Positions 1-48,697 of a stretch of 64,000 bases of DNA are shown in pieces; the first letter of the stretch is position 1; each line of letters begins with the position of its first letter. The notes beneath the pieces are model-generated. The model made no database searches. It saw only the letters and a program-made list of their open reading frames with translations, and had not been told where the DNA came from. Source of the DNA: Lutjanus erythropterus (taxonomy: Eukaryota > Chordata > Actinopteri > Lutjaniformes > Lutjanidae); assembly GCA_020091685.1 (NCBI GenBank), contig CM034603.1, positions 29,373,696-29,437,695 of the forward strand, written 5' to 3'. A program made the translations under genes and the position numbers.

Positions 1-117
1 CCCACACCGAGCTGTGTTTTTGCAGACGAGCGCGTTCCAGTCAGTGCTGCATCCGAAGCGGGCCAAAAAAAAATGGACAATGCAGGGATCAAGTCATTAA
101 ACTTCAGGGGCCTGGAG

Positions 118-147
118 AGAGAGAGAGAGCGAGAGAGAGAGAGAGAG
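118..147 (+). repeat. (GA)n microsatellite
   Basis: GAGAGAGAGAGAGCGAGAGA-type run of about 30 bp with one interruption. Confidence 0.9.
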
Positions 148-1060
148 GCAGAGCTGTTTTAGGGCCCCAAACAAAGCAGCGCTGTTCAGCACCGCGGATA
201 GCGCCATAGCAGTTGAACTCCAGGGCTGAGGCACAAACTTTTCACGTTTAAACAGATTTATATCAAACCAGGAGCCCGGATTGATTAGATTTTGTCCAGG
301 AATTCTCATTTGACAAGACAGAGTTGAATCTCAATTAAAAAAAAAACCATCTGTCTCTACTCTTAGTGGATAATTGTGATTGGATATCAGCTGAAACATG
401 AAAACTCTCCTTTTCTTCTTTGTGTTCAGCTGAGGGCCTGTCAAGGACCCCTGGAAGTCCCCAAACTCCACTTTGGCTTTAAAGGGACAGGTCACCCTAA
501 AATCAAAAAGATTTTTTTCCTCTTTGCTCTCCTGTATTGCTAGCCTGTTTATCCATCCAGATCAGGGGTGCCAAAACTTTTTTCCTAAGAGGGCCAAAAG
601 TGAATCGTAATGGTGGGCACGGGCCAAAAGAATGCACCTATTCTGTTGTATTTTATCTGTAAATAATATTGAAGAGTATGGTCAAGGCCTGCTCTATATG
701 AAAAGTGCAGAGATAACTTATACAAATATAAACAAAATAGACTTGAAGTGACTGTTGTATTGCTATGTTCCCTTAATATGCTGGCATCCTTTGCAAATCA
801 TAGTATATATCATAATTCATATTTCTATCATAATTAAAAATATATATCTTATTATGATATTCACTAAAATAACTGACAGGTCAAACTGAACATTATGGTG
901 AGCCAACTTTTGCATGCAGGCAGTACTTTGGGCAGCCCTGATGAGACTGTTTTGGTGTGAGTTGCTGAGATTTGGAGATAATTGGCTGTAGATATGTATG
1001 TCTTCATGTCACAACAAATGGCACTCAACCTGTGATGCTTAAAACTCAAATAAAATACAT

Positions 1061-2312
1061 CAGAGCTGCAACAGTTTGTCAATTAATCAATTAGTTGTCA
1101 AATAATAAATTAATTCTCTGATTCACTCTGATGATCGATTAATCATTGAGTTATTTTTTTAAGAAAAAAAGTCCAAATTTTCTGATTTGAGCTTGTCAAA
1201 TGTGAATGTTCTCTGGTTTCTGTTGTCCTCTATAAAGTTGTCATGATACCAAAATTTCAAACTTTGATACCATACTAGTATTAAAAACAATACTGTCATC
1301 TCTTTCAATACCACAGCAACACAATAGTCTTTTTTCAGTTCACAACCTGCACACAGTCACTTAACACTGTCTGCTTTTTGCTGCAAGCCAAATTTAGGAA
1401 GGACAACAAAGATTTTTTATAGCTTTGGTAGTTTTGATACTGTCAAATGTTGTCTTCAGGTTGTGGACAAAACAAGACATTTGTGGACGTCATCTTGTGC
1501 TTTGGGAAACAGTGATCAACATTTTCTGATGTTTCACAGGCCAAACAACTAATAGATTAGAAAACTACCAACAGATTATTGTTAGTTGCAGCCCTAAAAT
1601 ACCTTTGAACAACTCACAGCAACGTCTCTCTCCAGAAATCATGACCCTGCAGTTACTCAAGATAATCCACAGACCTTGTTGTGAGCAGTTTCACATTTAT
1701 GGCAGAAAGAAACTAAAAACTTGGCAACTCACGCCAAAACTATCTAGATGTATAAATAGCACTACAGGCCAAAGGAAAAATATGTTGTTTTTTTTTTTCT
1801 GGAACTATCTGAAACCAGGCCCAGTGTGATAATTTACCTTCATCTGCAGAATCAAAAATTACTTTTGAATAGAGCAGCTATCAGTCGACTCGTTGCCAAC
1901 TATTACATTAATCGCCAACTATTTTTTAAAGAAAAAAAGTAAAATTCTGTGATTCCAGCATCTTAAATCTGGTTATTTTCTGGCTTCTTTACTCATATAT
2001 GAGAGTAAACTGAATATCTTTGGGTCGTGGACAAAACAAGACATTTGGGGACATCATCCAAGGTTCTGAGGAATATTTTCATCCTTTTGGTAACTGGATT
2101 TTACAGACTAAACAACTAATCGATCACCTGTCAATGAAACTAATTGTTAATTGCAGCCCTACATTTGAAAACCTCAACAGAAATGTCTCTTTCCAGAAAT
2201 CATGACCTGGAGACTTAAGACCATCCACTTAAGACACCAAAACAATCAAGGATAAAAAGCACTACAGGCCAGATGAAAAATATACATTTTTGTTTTTTGG
2301 GGTGAACTGTCC
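1061..2312 (+). repeat. Two tandem copies of a composite interspersed repeat
   Basis: Copy A (1061-1830) and copy B (1872-2312) share the same order of blocks: TCGATTAATC-type ends with AAGAAAAAAAGT, GTGGACAAAACAAGACATTT, TTGCAGCCCTA, then TCCAGAAATCATGACC and AGCACTACAGGCCA. The first half is a very common percomorph repeat ending in GTTAGTTGCAGCCCTA. The short ORFs over it are not genes. Confidence 0.75.
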
Positions 2313-3604
2313 CAAAGCAGGCACAGTGTATGTCTATAGTTTACCCTCACCTGGACAATCAAACCATACGTTTAAAGTGACTTACGATGCCTTATGTCTT
2401 CTACACAACATACTACACCTTGTGACGTGAGGTCTCAATGACACACACACACGCTCAAACACAACCGGCACTCAACAGTGTTTGGCAACAAGCCTAAGAT
2501 GCCTGCCATGTCCTCTAGTCATGTCTCAGCAATTCGCTGCATTGCTGCTGCTGTTGTTCACTCCAAACATATCTCCAGCGTCATTAAAAAAACATCTTTC
2601 GGCATTTCCAGAGCGAGAACAAAATGCTGTTTTACTCTGAGACAAATGCAACACCTTCTCCCGTCTCCTCCTCCTGTCATTTGTCTTGCAGTATGTATGG
2701 TAGGATCTCCTGTAGTTTCAGCCGCAGCCGGCTCTCATATTCAGGGCAGACAATTAGAAACTCCATTAAGCACAGTTGATTCCTCTGAGGTAGTTGGACC
2801 AAAAGCAGCACGCACACTGGGATCTGCAGGACTCGGATATAAAAGAGCCACCAGTCCTTATCCTGCATCTCTGTGCACTGTTACATGAACCTCGTGACCT
2901 CAATCAGAACCTTGTGAGTCAGCTCACAGGTGTTGACACAAATGGATGCAAAGCATGAGCGCACAAGTCTAGTTAAAGCTGCATTTGAAGTTCGTTGCAT
3001 ATTTTGCAACTTCTGAGCTCATTTACAAGTTTGATCCTTTTCTATTTGATTCTCTGTTTCTGAATTGTTTGGCTTCTTTTTGCAAGATTTCCTTAACGGG
3101 GAATTCCGCTGCGTCTTAGCTGCTAATCCAAAAATAGAGCTGCTTTTTGGATTTTAAACAACTCACATCTGAACTTGTCTGTCTATTGACAAAGTATTTA
3201 AATCACTCATCTGACCAAGAGGGATTACACACTTAACTTTCCAGAACAAGGGGCCCAAACTTCAGTTGATAATTTGGCTGCATCACTTCACTGATCTTAG
3301 GGACGCTGGCCTCTATGAGATCATGTAAAACAGCAGGAGCAGAGAGTGTTTAGCTCTCCAGATTCAGGCCCCATGCCAAAATCACCACCCAGGGATTCTG
3401 GGTGAAAGATGTCTCTGAGCAGGCTTAAATGTTTGCACCTGCTTTCCTTTGTAGTGTCAAGTTTGCACCTGGCTTTTCTTCCGTTGAAGTTAAATACAGT
3501 AGTCTGCAGGTTGGACTGCAGGACACTTGTATGGTGGGTGGCAGTTTAAAAACAGTGGCACTTTATTTACAGTATAGAAATACTATGTTCTTTATTAGAC
3601 TGTA

Positions 3605-4050
3605 TTAGACCCTTTATTGGACCTTTATTAGACTTTATTAGACAGTGACAGTGGATGCATTACATCGGAACTGCTGTAAACTAAAGTGTATTATTTCCCC
3701 ACTGTTAGACCATTATTAGACTTTATTAGAGGGTAATTTGGGACACGTTACAAAGAAATCTGTGAAGTCACCATCAACAAAATATTCCTCTACTGTACTT
3801 CTATAATTTTGGCTTTTACTTGTTAGATATGGGTTACATGTTATTCTTAAATGGGGGAATACCAGATATGTGATTTTCACTTTAGTTCGCAGTATAGTTC
3901 AGTTGTAATGTGTCCCTAATTATCCTCTAATAAAGCCTGATAAGGGTCAAACAGTGGGAAATAGTACACTGTAGTTTACAGTACAGTTCTGTTGCATTGT
4001 GTCCCTAATTAACTTATAATAAAGTCTAATAAGGTCTAATAAGGGTCTAA
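3605..4050. mobile_element. Fold-back (inverted-repeat) element upstream of fgf12
   Basis: The left arm (3605-3775) and right arm (3885-4050) are imperfect reverse complements over about 165 bp: TTAGACC-TTATTAGACTTTATTAG, GAACTG-GTAAACTAAAGTGT, TATTTCCCACTGTT and GGGACAC. Each arm itself holds two related sub-repeats. It would form a long hairpin. Non-coding. Confidence 0.8.
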
Positions 4051-5047
4051 TCAATCAGTATGACATCAGCTTTCATTTAAATTACTTTTTGAACAGCTCT
4101 TTTCTGTCAGTCAACGCTGATGTCTTTGTAGACTGATGTGTGGCATTTTTGGAGGAATCAAACACCCAAAAAGCCAAACACATTTGCATTCTTGTCAAGC
4201 ACGATTTGTTTTGGTGACTAACTTAATTTGTCTCAATTAGCAGTCGGTTGTCATCTTCTGGTCCGTGTTTCTCTGGTTTTGTGGCTTTTTGCACACGAGT
4301 GAAAACAACAGCAAGATTGAATTGTGATTTAAATTATGCAATGGACCTTTTTCACAGCAGCCATTTTGACATGAAATAATAGTGTAAACACAGGTGTTAG
4401 CAATGATGCTAATTAAAGTTCCTTACATTCAGGTCAAACAGAGTCAGGGGGCTGCTGTTGTGCATTTTATATCACTGGAAGAACTCTGCTACACTAAATG
4501 GAACAGGACCTTAATTAGTATCACCGGCAACACCTGTGTTTACCCAGCTATCTCGTATCAATATGGCTGCCGTGACAAAGGTCTGTAGTCTTAATTAGCA
4601 CTTGGTTGTCACATGTCTGCTTGTGTTTGTCTGGCTTTGTGGCTTTTTGCTCATCAGTAAGAACAACAGCTAGATTAGTTGCTGCTGTAGTTTCTAATGT
4701 CATATACAGAATGGTAAATGTGCAAAAAACATGTTTCTCTACTAATTTTAGTTGAAATAAAAATAAGTTTTTGCAGTTATAGTATATAGTTATCACACTA
4801 ATATAATGAAACGGCAAGCTGTGACTTGTACTGGTAGTGTAAATGTGCTAATAAGTATTGTGAGCCACAGCATTGCACTTATTCTCACACCTCTCTCCTC
4901 TTTGCCTCCCTCTGGAGACTTGGCAACACAGTTTGTCAGACGTTACACCAAGAGAACTAGTTCCAGCCATTGTGAGTCAACAAATCTGTGAGGTATCTCA
5001 AGGACACACCAGAGAGACGAGAGCTTCAGAGAGTGGAAACCTCCACT

Positions 5048-5048
<1 letters not shown>

Positions 5049-5087
<39 letters not shown>
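5049..5087 (+). repeat. (CT)n microsatellite
   Basis: About 19 CT units. Confidence 0.95.
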
Positions 5088-5090
<3 letters not shown>

Positions 5091-5394
5091 GAACACCTGC
5101 GGTTTGTTCATTTTCCACAAGGGGGCAGCAGGTATAAAGGAATTGCTGGAGTCTGGATGTTAGTCGAGTGGCGGTGGCACCTGAAGGAGGGCCACAGGGA
5201 TGCTCGGCCTTTGGTTCGTTTCTTTCATTTCTCTGAGACATTTAGTTCCTCTGCTGTGGTGGAGTTAAACATCATACTTTTAATGATAAAATCCAAGAGC
5301 TGACTCTGTCTGATCAGATGAAAACACACCAACTGTATAAGCTTACTTATGGAAGCCCACATCTGCCAATCTGATGAAAAAATGATCCTGAGAA

Positions 5395-5692
5395 GTTTTC
5401 TCAAAGTATTGACTCACTAGGTTATTATTTTCAGATACTAAGTCCTTATTGTGAGAAAATTTATTATTTTGAGATAAATAAATCATTATTTTGGAGGAAA
5501 GTTTCTATTTTTTTGAGATACTGACTTATCTTGGAATATTAAATCATTATATCAGGATAATATTGCATTATTTTGAATACTAACAATTTTTTTTGAGACA
5601 CTATCTCATTATTTTGATAAAGTTTCTCACTATCTTCAGATACCAACTTATTATTTTGAGATACTAAGTCATTATTTTGAGAAAGTTTCTCA
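5395..5692 (+). repeat. Degenerate tandem repeat (TTATTTTGAGATACTAAGTC type)
   Basis: About ten diverged units of roughly 25-35 bp built on CATTATTTTGAGA(TACTAAGT / AAGTTTCT). No coding potential. Confidence 0.8.
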
Positions 5693-6739
5693 ATATGACT
5701 AGTTGGATCTTATCTTTTTTTAATCACATTTGCCTCCTGACACATTTAACAAGTTTGCTTGATTTTTAAACTATATTCACAATGCTAACAGTGTAAAGAC
5801 AAAAGACACATTGAGGATCAAAAACTTTTTTAAAATGTTGATATCACACTGTTTCTATAAATGAGCTAACATTTACAGAGTCATTTTAATTGGCAGTTGA
5901 AATGGTTGCAATACATTGCCTGCAGTGCATTTGGTAGCAGCTGTGTTTTATCGCTCGTGGACGTATCTCAGCTGGAATGAAGTGAACATCAATTGTCTCT
6001 GGTAGAGGGAGGAAGCGTAGCAGATCCTCATTAGGGAATACTTTATCTTTCCCTGACAAAGATATATGTCCTATCATGTCTCTATAGCTCTCTGCACGCC
6101 GCAGACAAAGTCCCTCCTATTTCTAAGAAAGCTCACAAACCACCAGCTGATTTTCTTTTTCCAAGAAACGTATATCACACTCCTGCACATCTGTTAGGAT
6201 GATGAATGTTATATTGAAGTTGTTATTGATATTTCTTTATGCTGCAGTGACATATTCATTTCTGCCACTCACTGGTAACTCAATAAGAAACTAAATTATA
6301 AGGGTTTTGATTTAGACTCCAATACTCGGTCTCTTTACTTTCTTTTGCTGGCTGTATTGTCTGTCTGTCTACTTGTCTATCTGTCTTTGTGTGGGAAATG
6401 ATTTTAGCTGCCCTCTATCTCTCTCTTCGTCTCTCTCTCACACATGAAACACACAAAGGGCTAACGGGGCTACCAGTGCTTCACATTCAACACTTTCATC
6501 CATTATATCCAAATCTTACGTAAGGGGGGGACAGACAGACAGTGGTAGTCAAAGGAAAATCGTCTTTCTCCCTGTCTCTTTCTCTCCGTCTCTCTGTCTC
6601 CGTCTCTCTCCGGGTTCGGTTTGGAGAGAGAATGTCAAACCGAGTCCTAGAAAAAGCCTCTAAATGTTTCATGCTGTTTCATCACGGGGAAGAGAGAGGT
6701 TTTGCTGTGCAGCTGAAGACTCACGTGTTCTTCCTCCCA

Positions 6740-6741
<2 letters not shown>

Positions 6742-6815
<74 letters not shown>
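6742..6815 (+). repeat. (GT)n microsatellite
   Basis: About 37 perfect GT units. The long ORFs at 6542-7101 on both strands are readings of this tract (VCVC / THTH repeats) and are not genes. Confidence 0.98.
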
Positions 6816-6818
<3 letters not shown>

Positions 6819-7105
6819 CTCCCCCAGCCCATGCAATAATAAACATGAAACCAGCAGAGGCACATGGCACACTAGTACACACACACACACGTTTGCAGCA
6901 CATATTTGGGGACTTTGCATTGATATGCGTATTGATAATGGCTTTTTCTTCATAAAAAGTTGGAGTAATTCCCTTAATCTCAATGAAAATCAAATCTTTT
7001 GACATCATGCTCAATGCATCTCCAGCAAAAACAATCATTTGGTTCGATTTGTCTCTGGATGTGATCCACGCAGAAAAAAGCATGCTTTCATACATGCACA
7101 TTTAT

Positions 7106-7225
7106 CAAAGTGGCCATATTATGCTTTTGGTTTTTTTTCCCCCTTTGCTTTAATTTGTTATACAACTTTTTGTTCATGTTACAGGTTTGCAAAGTTGCAT
7201 AGATCAAAATCCATGCCAGGGTTGC
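7106..7225 (+). repeat. CATATTATG-type interspersed repeat fragment
   Basis: AAAGTGGCCATATTATGCTT matches the reverse complement of the segment ending at 9206 (CATAATATGGCCACTTAAA). It is a truncated copy of a widespread fish repeat. Confidence 0.6.
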
Positions 7226-8096
7226 AAATTTTGTGTCTTTCCTTAACCAATACTTGAACATGTTAACAATCAATAATTAATTAATCATAATAACCAATAT
7301 CATACAAAATGAACATCTTTTTCTCGGTTTTGTTTGAACAATTCTAGCTGCTCATTAGTTATGTAAAAAAAAATGTTCATGAAGCTCAAACTAAACAAAC
7401 AGAATAATAAAAAAATAAATAAGGCTCTCACTCTTGTCTGACTGCCCTTCAACAAATTGTGCCACCAAACAAAACAATGGAGTGCAATTACTGCCATTTA
7501 TGGATAACAAAGCAGACCAAACCAAATTATGAGAAAAACTGTGAGCTCCGGAGAAATGGTACACAAAACATATATTATCCTTAAATACATTTTTCATCAG
7601 TTGAAGCTACTGCAGGGAACTTTAATATTTTGTTGATTTTGGAGGCCCCTGTGGAATAAAGTGGTAGTTTTCCCACCATAATAACCACAAAATAAACATA
7701 AAAAATAGATTATCTAGAGAAAAATCTCCTCTCCGCTTCATTTTAACTGGCTTAAATACAATTCACTGTTACTGTTTCTCAGAAAATGTAAACACAGGCT
7801 TGTTTCATCTGATTTCACAGAGAACGCAGTGGCAGCCATTGAAAATAACTATATAGAAATAGCTGATATTCTCACTGATGGTCTTGTTAGCTTATGTAGG
7901 TCATGTAGAGGCATCATTTCTCATAATAAACTGGGACTGTTTCATAAGCAGTCAAAAACTCCTTGTTGTAGCTTTAAAACTTTAACAGTGATTAATCGAT
8001 CAATGATTTATCATTAACGTCCCTGGTCCATGCCCAACACATGCCTGGAACTGTGTAACACATTTGCAGCCACACATGTGCAGCTTGGGGCGGCTC

Positions 8097-8434
8097 GGGG
8101 TGTTAAAGGGATAGTTCACCCAAAAGTGAAAATTCAGTCATTATCTACTCACCCTCGTGCTGATTGAAGGTCAGGTTTAGTTTTTTTAGTCCACAAAACA
8201 CTGCTGGAGTTTCACAGGAAAACAGTCCCACACAATGTAAGTGAGTGGTGACGTAAAAAAACAACATAATAAAAACATAAAATGCCTCCATAGTGCTCAT
8301 CTGGTGTTAGCCAAGTCTCCTAAAGCCCCAGCATGCCAAGTTGACTGAAAAAAAATTTATTTACACCATGTTTTTAGCCTGAATCTTTACTGTAGAGCCT
8401 TAGCTTGGAGCCACATTCACATGCACATGAACTG

Positions 8435-8511
<77 letters not shown>

Positions 8512-8797
8512 TGTGGTGTGACAGCGTGAAAACAGCATGTCAGGGCTTTACGAGACTTTGATTATGCCAGACAAGCAGCATAGAGGGATTTTATGTTTTT
8601 TTTCTAATTGTTTTTTACATTTGAAAACTGGTCACCATTTATTTATATTGTTTGGGAGATTCTGTGTCACTATTTTCCTGTGAAACTCCAGCAGTGTTTT
8701 GCACATTAACAAAATCAACCTGACCGTAAACAGGCAAGAGGGTGATAGATAATGACTGAATTTTCATTTTTGGGTGAACTATCCCTTTAAACACCCC
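8097..8797. mobile_element. Terminal-inverted-repeat element with TIR AAAGGGATAGTTCACCC
   Basis: The left end GGGGTGTTAAAGGGATAGTT then CACCCAAAAGTGAAAATTCA matches the reverse complement of the right end (TGAATTTTCATTTTTGGGTG, AACTATCCCTTTAAACACC). Inner matches (ACACTGCTGGAGTTTCACAG and its complement) extend the arms. A (GT)n tract lies in the middle. It belongs to a widespread non-autonomous fish DNA element type and has no transposase. Confidence 0.85.
8440..8518 (+). repeat. (GT)n microsatellite
   Basis: About 35 GT units, ending GGGTGTGTGGTGTG, inside the 8097-8797 element. Confidence 0.95.
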
Positions 8798-9020
8798 ATT
8801 TACACCTGGTGTTAAAATGTGATCTGTGTCCAGATAACTTATCCAGATTGTTATACATTGTTATGCGTTTACACCTACCGAAAAATCTTAACACAGTGTA
8901 AGCCAGACTACCTCCAGATGTTGTCAGGCAGATCTGATCACATTCTGATCACGTAGCTTATCTCCTTATCTGGGTAACTTATCCAGGCACAGATCACATT
9001 TTAATACCAGGTGTAAATGG
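8796..9020. mobile_element. Short TIR element (MITE) abutting the previous one
   Basis: The left arm CCATTTACACCTGGTGTTAA then AATGTGATCTGTGTCC pairs with the right arm GGCACAGATCACATTTTAAT then ACCAGGTGTAAATGG. It is 225 bp, non-coding, and shares its left edge with the right edge of the 8097 element. Confidence 0.85.
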
Positions 9021-9029
9021 AGCCAGGAG

Positions 9030-9206
9030 CTAAAATGTGGAATGAGTGTTTCAGACACATGAATAGCGAGCAGAGGTGCAGCAGCTATAGCCAGCATGAG
9101 AAATTAATGTGTTTTTTGAACAAGGAGGCATGTGAACCTGTTCAAGAAGAAACAGAATATAAAAGTATGAGCTTGAAAATGAACATAATATGGCCACTTA
9201 AATGCG
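9030..9206 (-). repeat. CATATTATG-type interspersed repeat, minus orientation
   Basis: The minus strand reads GGCCATATTATGTTCATTTT, CAAGCTCATACTTTTATATT, then GTTCAAAAAACACATTAATT, as in the common fish repeat. The 76-codon ORF here is not a gene. Confidence 0.65.
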
Positions 9207-9989
9207 CTCTCTCTACTGTGAAGAGTGTTAAAAGGTCGTTTTTCTAAGCTTTGGTATCAGAGTATTTTTCATGGTTTATTAAAAGGACTATTGTGTTGTT
9301 GTTGAGGATGATATTTCTAATGTTTTGGTGTGTCATGGGGCGGCCTATTTCATTCCCATAAGCCCTAAATCGCATTTATCCATGTGTTGTGCCACTGTCT
9401 GGGTCTTCAGTGTACCATTAGTGTTTCCGGTTGTGCAGGAACCTGTTGCAGGTAATCATTTTAGCCAGATTTAATATGTTCTTTATGGCACAGGGATTTT
9501 AGAAAGATAAAACGCCTGCTTATGTCCCTTAAGTATAAGCTATGAGGATAAGAGTGCTGTAAAAGATGATTATGATTTATCTCTGTTATGCACACTGCTT
9601 GCTGACCGACATGGCCCCATTTTGAAAAGTCTCTTGCAAGTTCGGATTTTAACTGTAATTCAAAGAGACAATAAATGAGATCAGCTGCCTCCTTTAATGG
9701 ACACATTTTCCCAAAGAACTCTCCTCTGCATAAACACGCACCCAGAGACAGACCGCATTTTAATTAAATTAATTTAAAAAACATATTTTATTATTTTTGA
9801 GCATTTTGTAATTTGTAACAAAAGTCTGTAAGAGATTGTATTTGTGCATTTCAAATACTTAAAGTGCATTATTTAATATGTCATTTTATTCTGTTTGAAA
9901 CAATGATGTGATGTACTGCAGACTGAACGTGTTTGCGTGTCTGGCATAGTGTTCACACACTCACAACACACACTCAGGAGCTTCAGTCT

Positions 9990-10075
9990 GCAGAAGCTGC
10001 AGCCTTTAATCACTGGCAAACTCAAACCTAAACTGTACATTTACTACCAGACAGACAACTTTACTGCTCACCTTT
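9990..10075 (+). repeat. Interspersed repeat, copy 1 of 2 (CTAAACTGTACATTTACT)
   Basis: It shares AGAAGCTGCAGC, AACCTAAACTGTACATTTAC and CAACTT-ACTGCTCACC with 34566-34650, in the same orientation. Confidence 0.7.
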
Positions 10076-11332
10076 TCCTACAAGTGCCACAGTAATTAGT
10101 CTGCCACTAGTTTTCTCTCTCGTCTGCTAAAGTTACCACTCACTAGCGAACACTTGGGTGAGCCAGCAAACACTTGAGAGTGTTTGTGTCCCAGAGGCCG
10201 CCAGTAGAGAGACTGCCCTCTGGTGGTGGGCGCACTACAATACATCACCTCAATACAGTTTAATAGTAATAGTGAGTGAGTAATAGTGAGCATCTGTATT
10301 TATGATTTATGCGATGCCTCACAGTCTTTGCCCACTAAGTCCTCTACCATTGTAATATTATGATTTAAAAGCCTTAGAATTGACCGATGTCTATTTTAAG
10401 GAGCCTCGGTGCAAAAATGAAGGTTGGATATCATCTTAAACCTGATTTACTTAAGTAAAAACAGTACTGCCCAATTTTGTAATTAATAGCCAACATACAT
10501 ACATATAAAAAGTTTAAAAGAAAGTATATAAAAAATATCAATGACATCATCGTCCATGGCGATGTTTCATCTTCATTTCTCTATTATTGCACAGGAAAAG
10601 ATTGAAAGTAACATAATAAAATCAGTTCAAATTAAATGGGCCTTACTCACTTAAAATGGTTTACAGCAGGTTCCTGTTCTGCGGCACATAAAAGACAAAA
10701 TCACATCACAAAACAAAGACAGTCAACAAAAACTGAAAACAAAATGAGAAACACTGACATGGACATTCAGAGAGGCAAGGACTTCAATGAAGTTGGCAGA
10801 TATCATGGGTTAAGTGTGTCCTTCCATCAGATCTTCCATCAGATTTTTATATGCATGTTTGAAATGTGTAGCAGAGGTTAGTGTTCTGATATAATACAAG
10901 ATTTCATTTCAGAGTTTGGTGCATTTGTGAAAAAGTTATCTCTGACTCTAACTATTTTAATCAGCCAGTACTGGGATAAGCACATGGGAGGCTGATCTAG
11001 TGATGCGTTCCTGTCTTATTTCACTAAAATTTCACCATGGACATTATCATATGTCAAATCGGGACACATACTGTAATACCTTCATACTGCCCAAGCCTAA
11101 TACACACCGGACTGATATATCTGTCTGGCTCTGATTTATAAGAAAATACTTTTTGATGTATTTGTGCCCATCTCTGCATCAACCCAGCATTCACCCATTC
11201 CCCTTTCTCCCCTCTCTTTTTTTTCTTTTTATACGCTTTATATTCACATCTTTTCTTCTTGGAGATCATCTATCTTTCCCTCAGAGAATTCCTAATACGA
11301 ACCTCAATCACGTATGATTGCGTTAAAAGAGT

Positions 11333-48364
<37,032 letters not shown>

Positions 48365-48599
48365 CAGCGGGGGGAGGGGCTTCCAGCAGGGGGGGGGTGG
48401 CCTCATCCTGACTCAGGGGGAGGGGCCCTAAGGAAAACTCACCGCCCCCCAAAACACGCACCACCATCCCCTCTGATAAAGAAAACGAGAGGGCGTTGCG
48501 ACGATGAGGAGGAGCTATTACTGTACACCCAAGACAACAAAAACAAAACTGAACTCTTGCCTGTGAAAACCTTTTAGATGAATTAATATGAAACCAGAG

Positions 48600-48620
48600 G
48601 ATATATATATATATATATAT
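48600..48620 (+). repeat. (AT)n tract in the fgf12 3' UTR
   Basis: Ten AT units followed by an A run, 236 nt after the stop codon. Confidence 0.95.
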
Positions 48621-48691
48621 GAAAAAAAAAAAACATTTTCAATCAGGACTTGACCAACATTTTATGCAAAAAAAGAGAAAAAGCTGTGATA

Positions 48692-48697
48692 AATAAA
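48692..48697 (+). terminator. fgf12: Candidate proximal polyadenylation signal of fgf12
   Basis: AATAAA lies 328 nt after the stop codon in AT-rich sequence. It would give the short 3' UTR form. Confidence 0.5.

Larger units (their letters stand above)
1..11332. other. Upstream intergenic region without recognised genes
   Basis: Apart from the repeats listed separately, no open frame shows a recognisable domain. Longest frames (136-137 codons at 2478 and 6542) lie in unique sequence without coding signs or in GT repeat. Confidence 0.7.

Noticed and set aside
6542..7101. Overlapping ORFs of 104-137 codons on both strands
   Set aside because: They are translations of the (GT)n tract (Val-Cys and Thr-His repeats) with random flanks.
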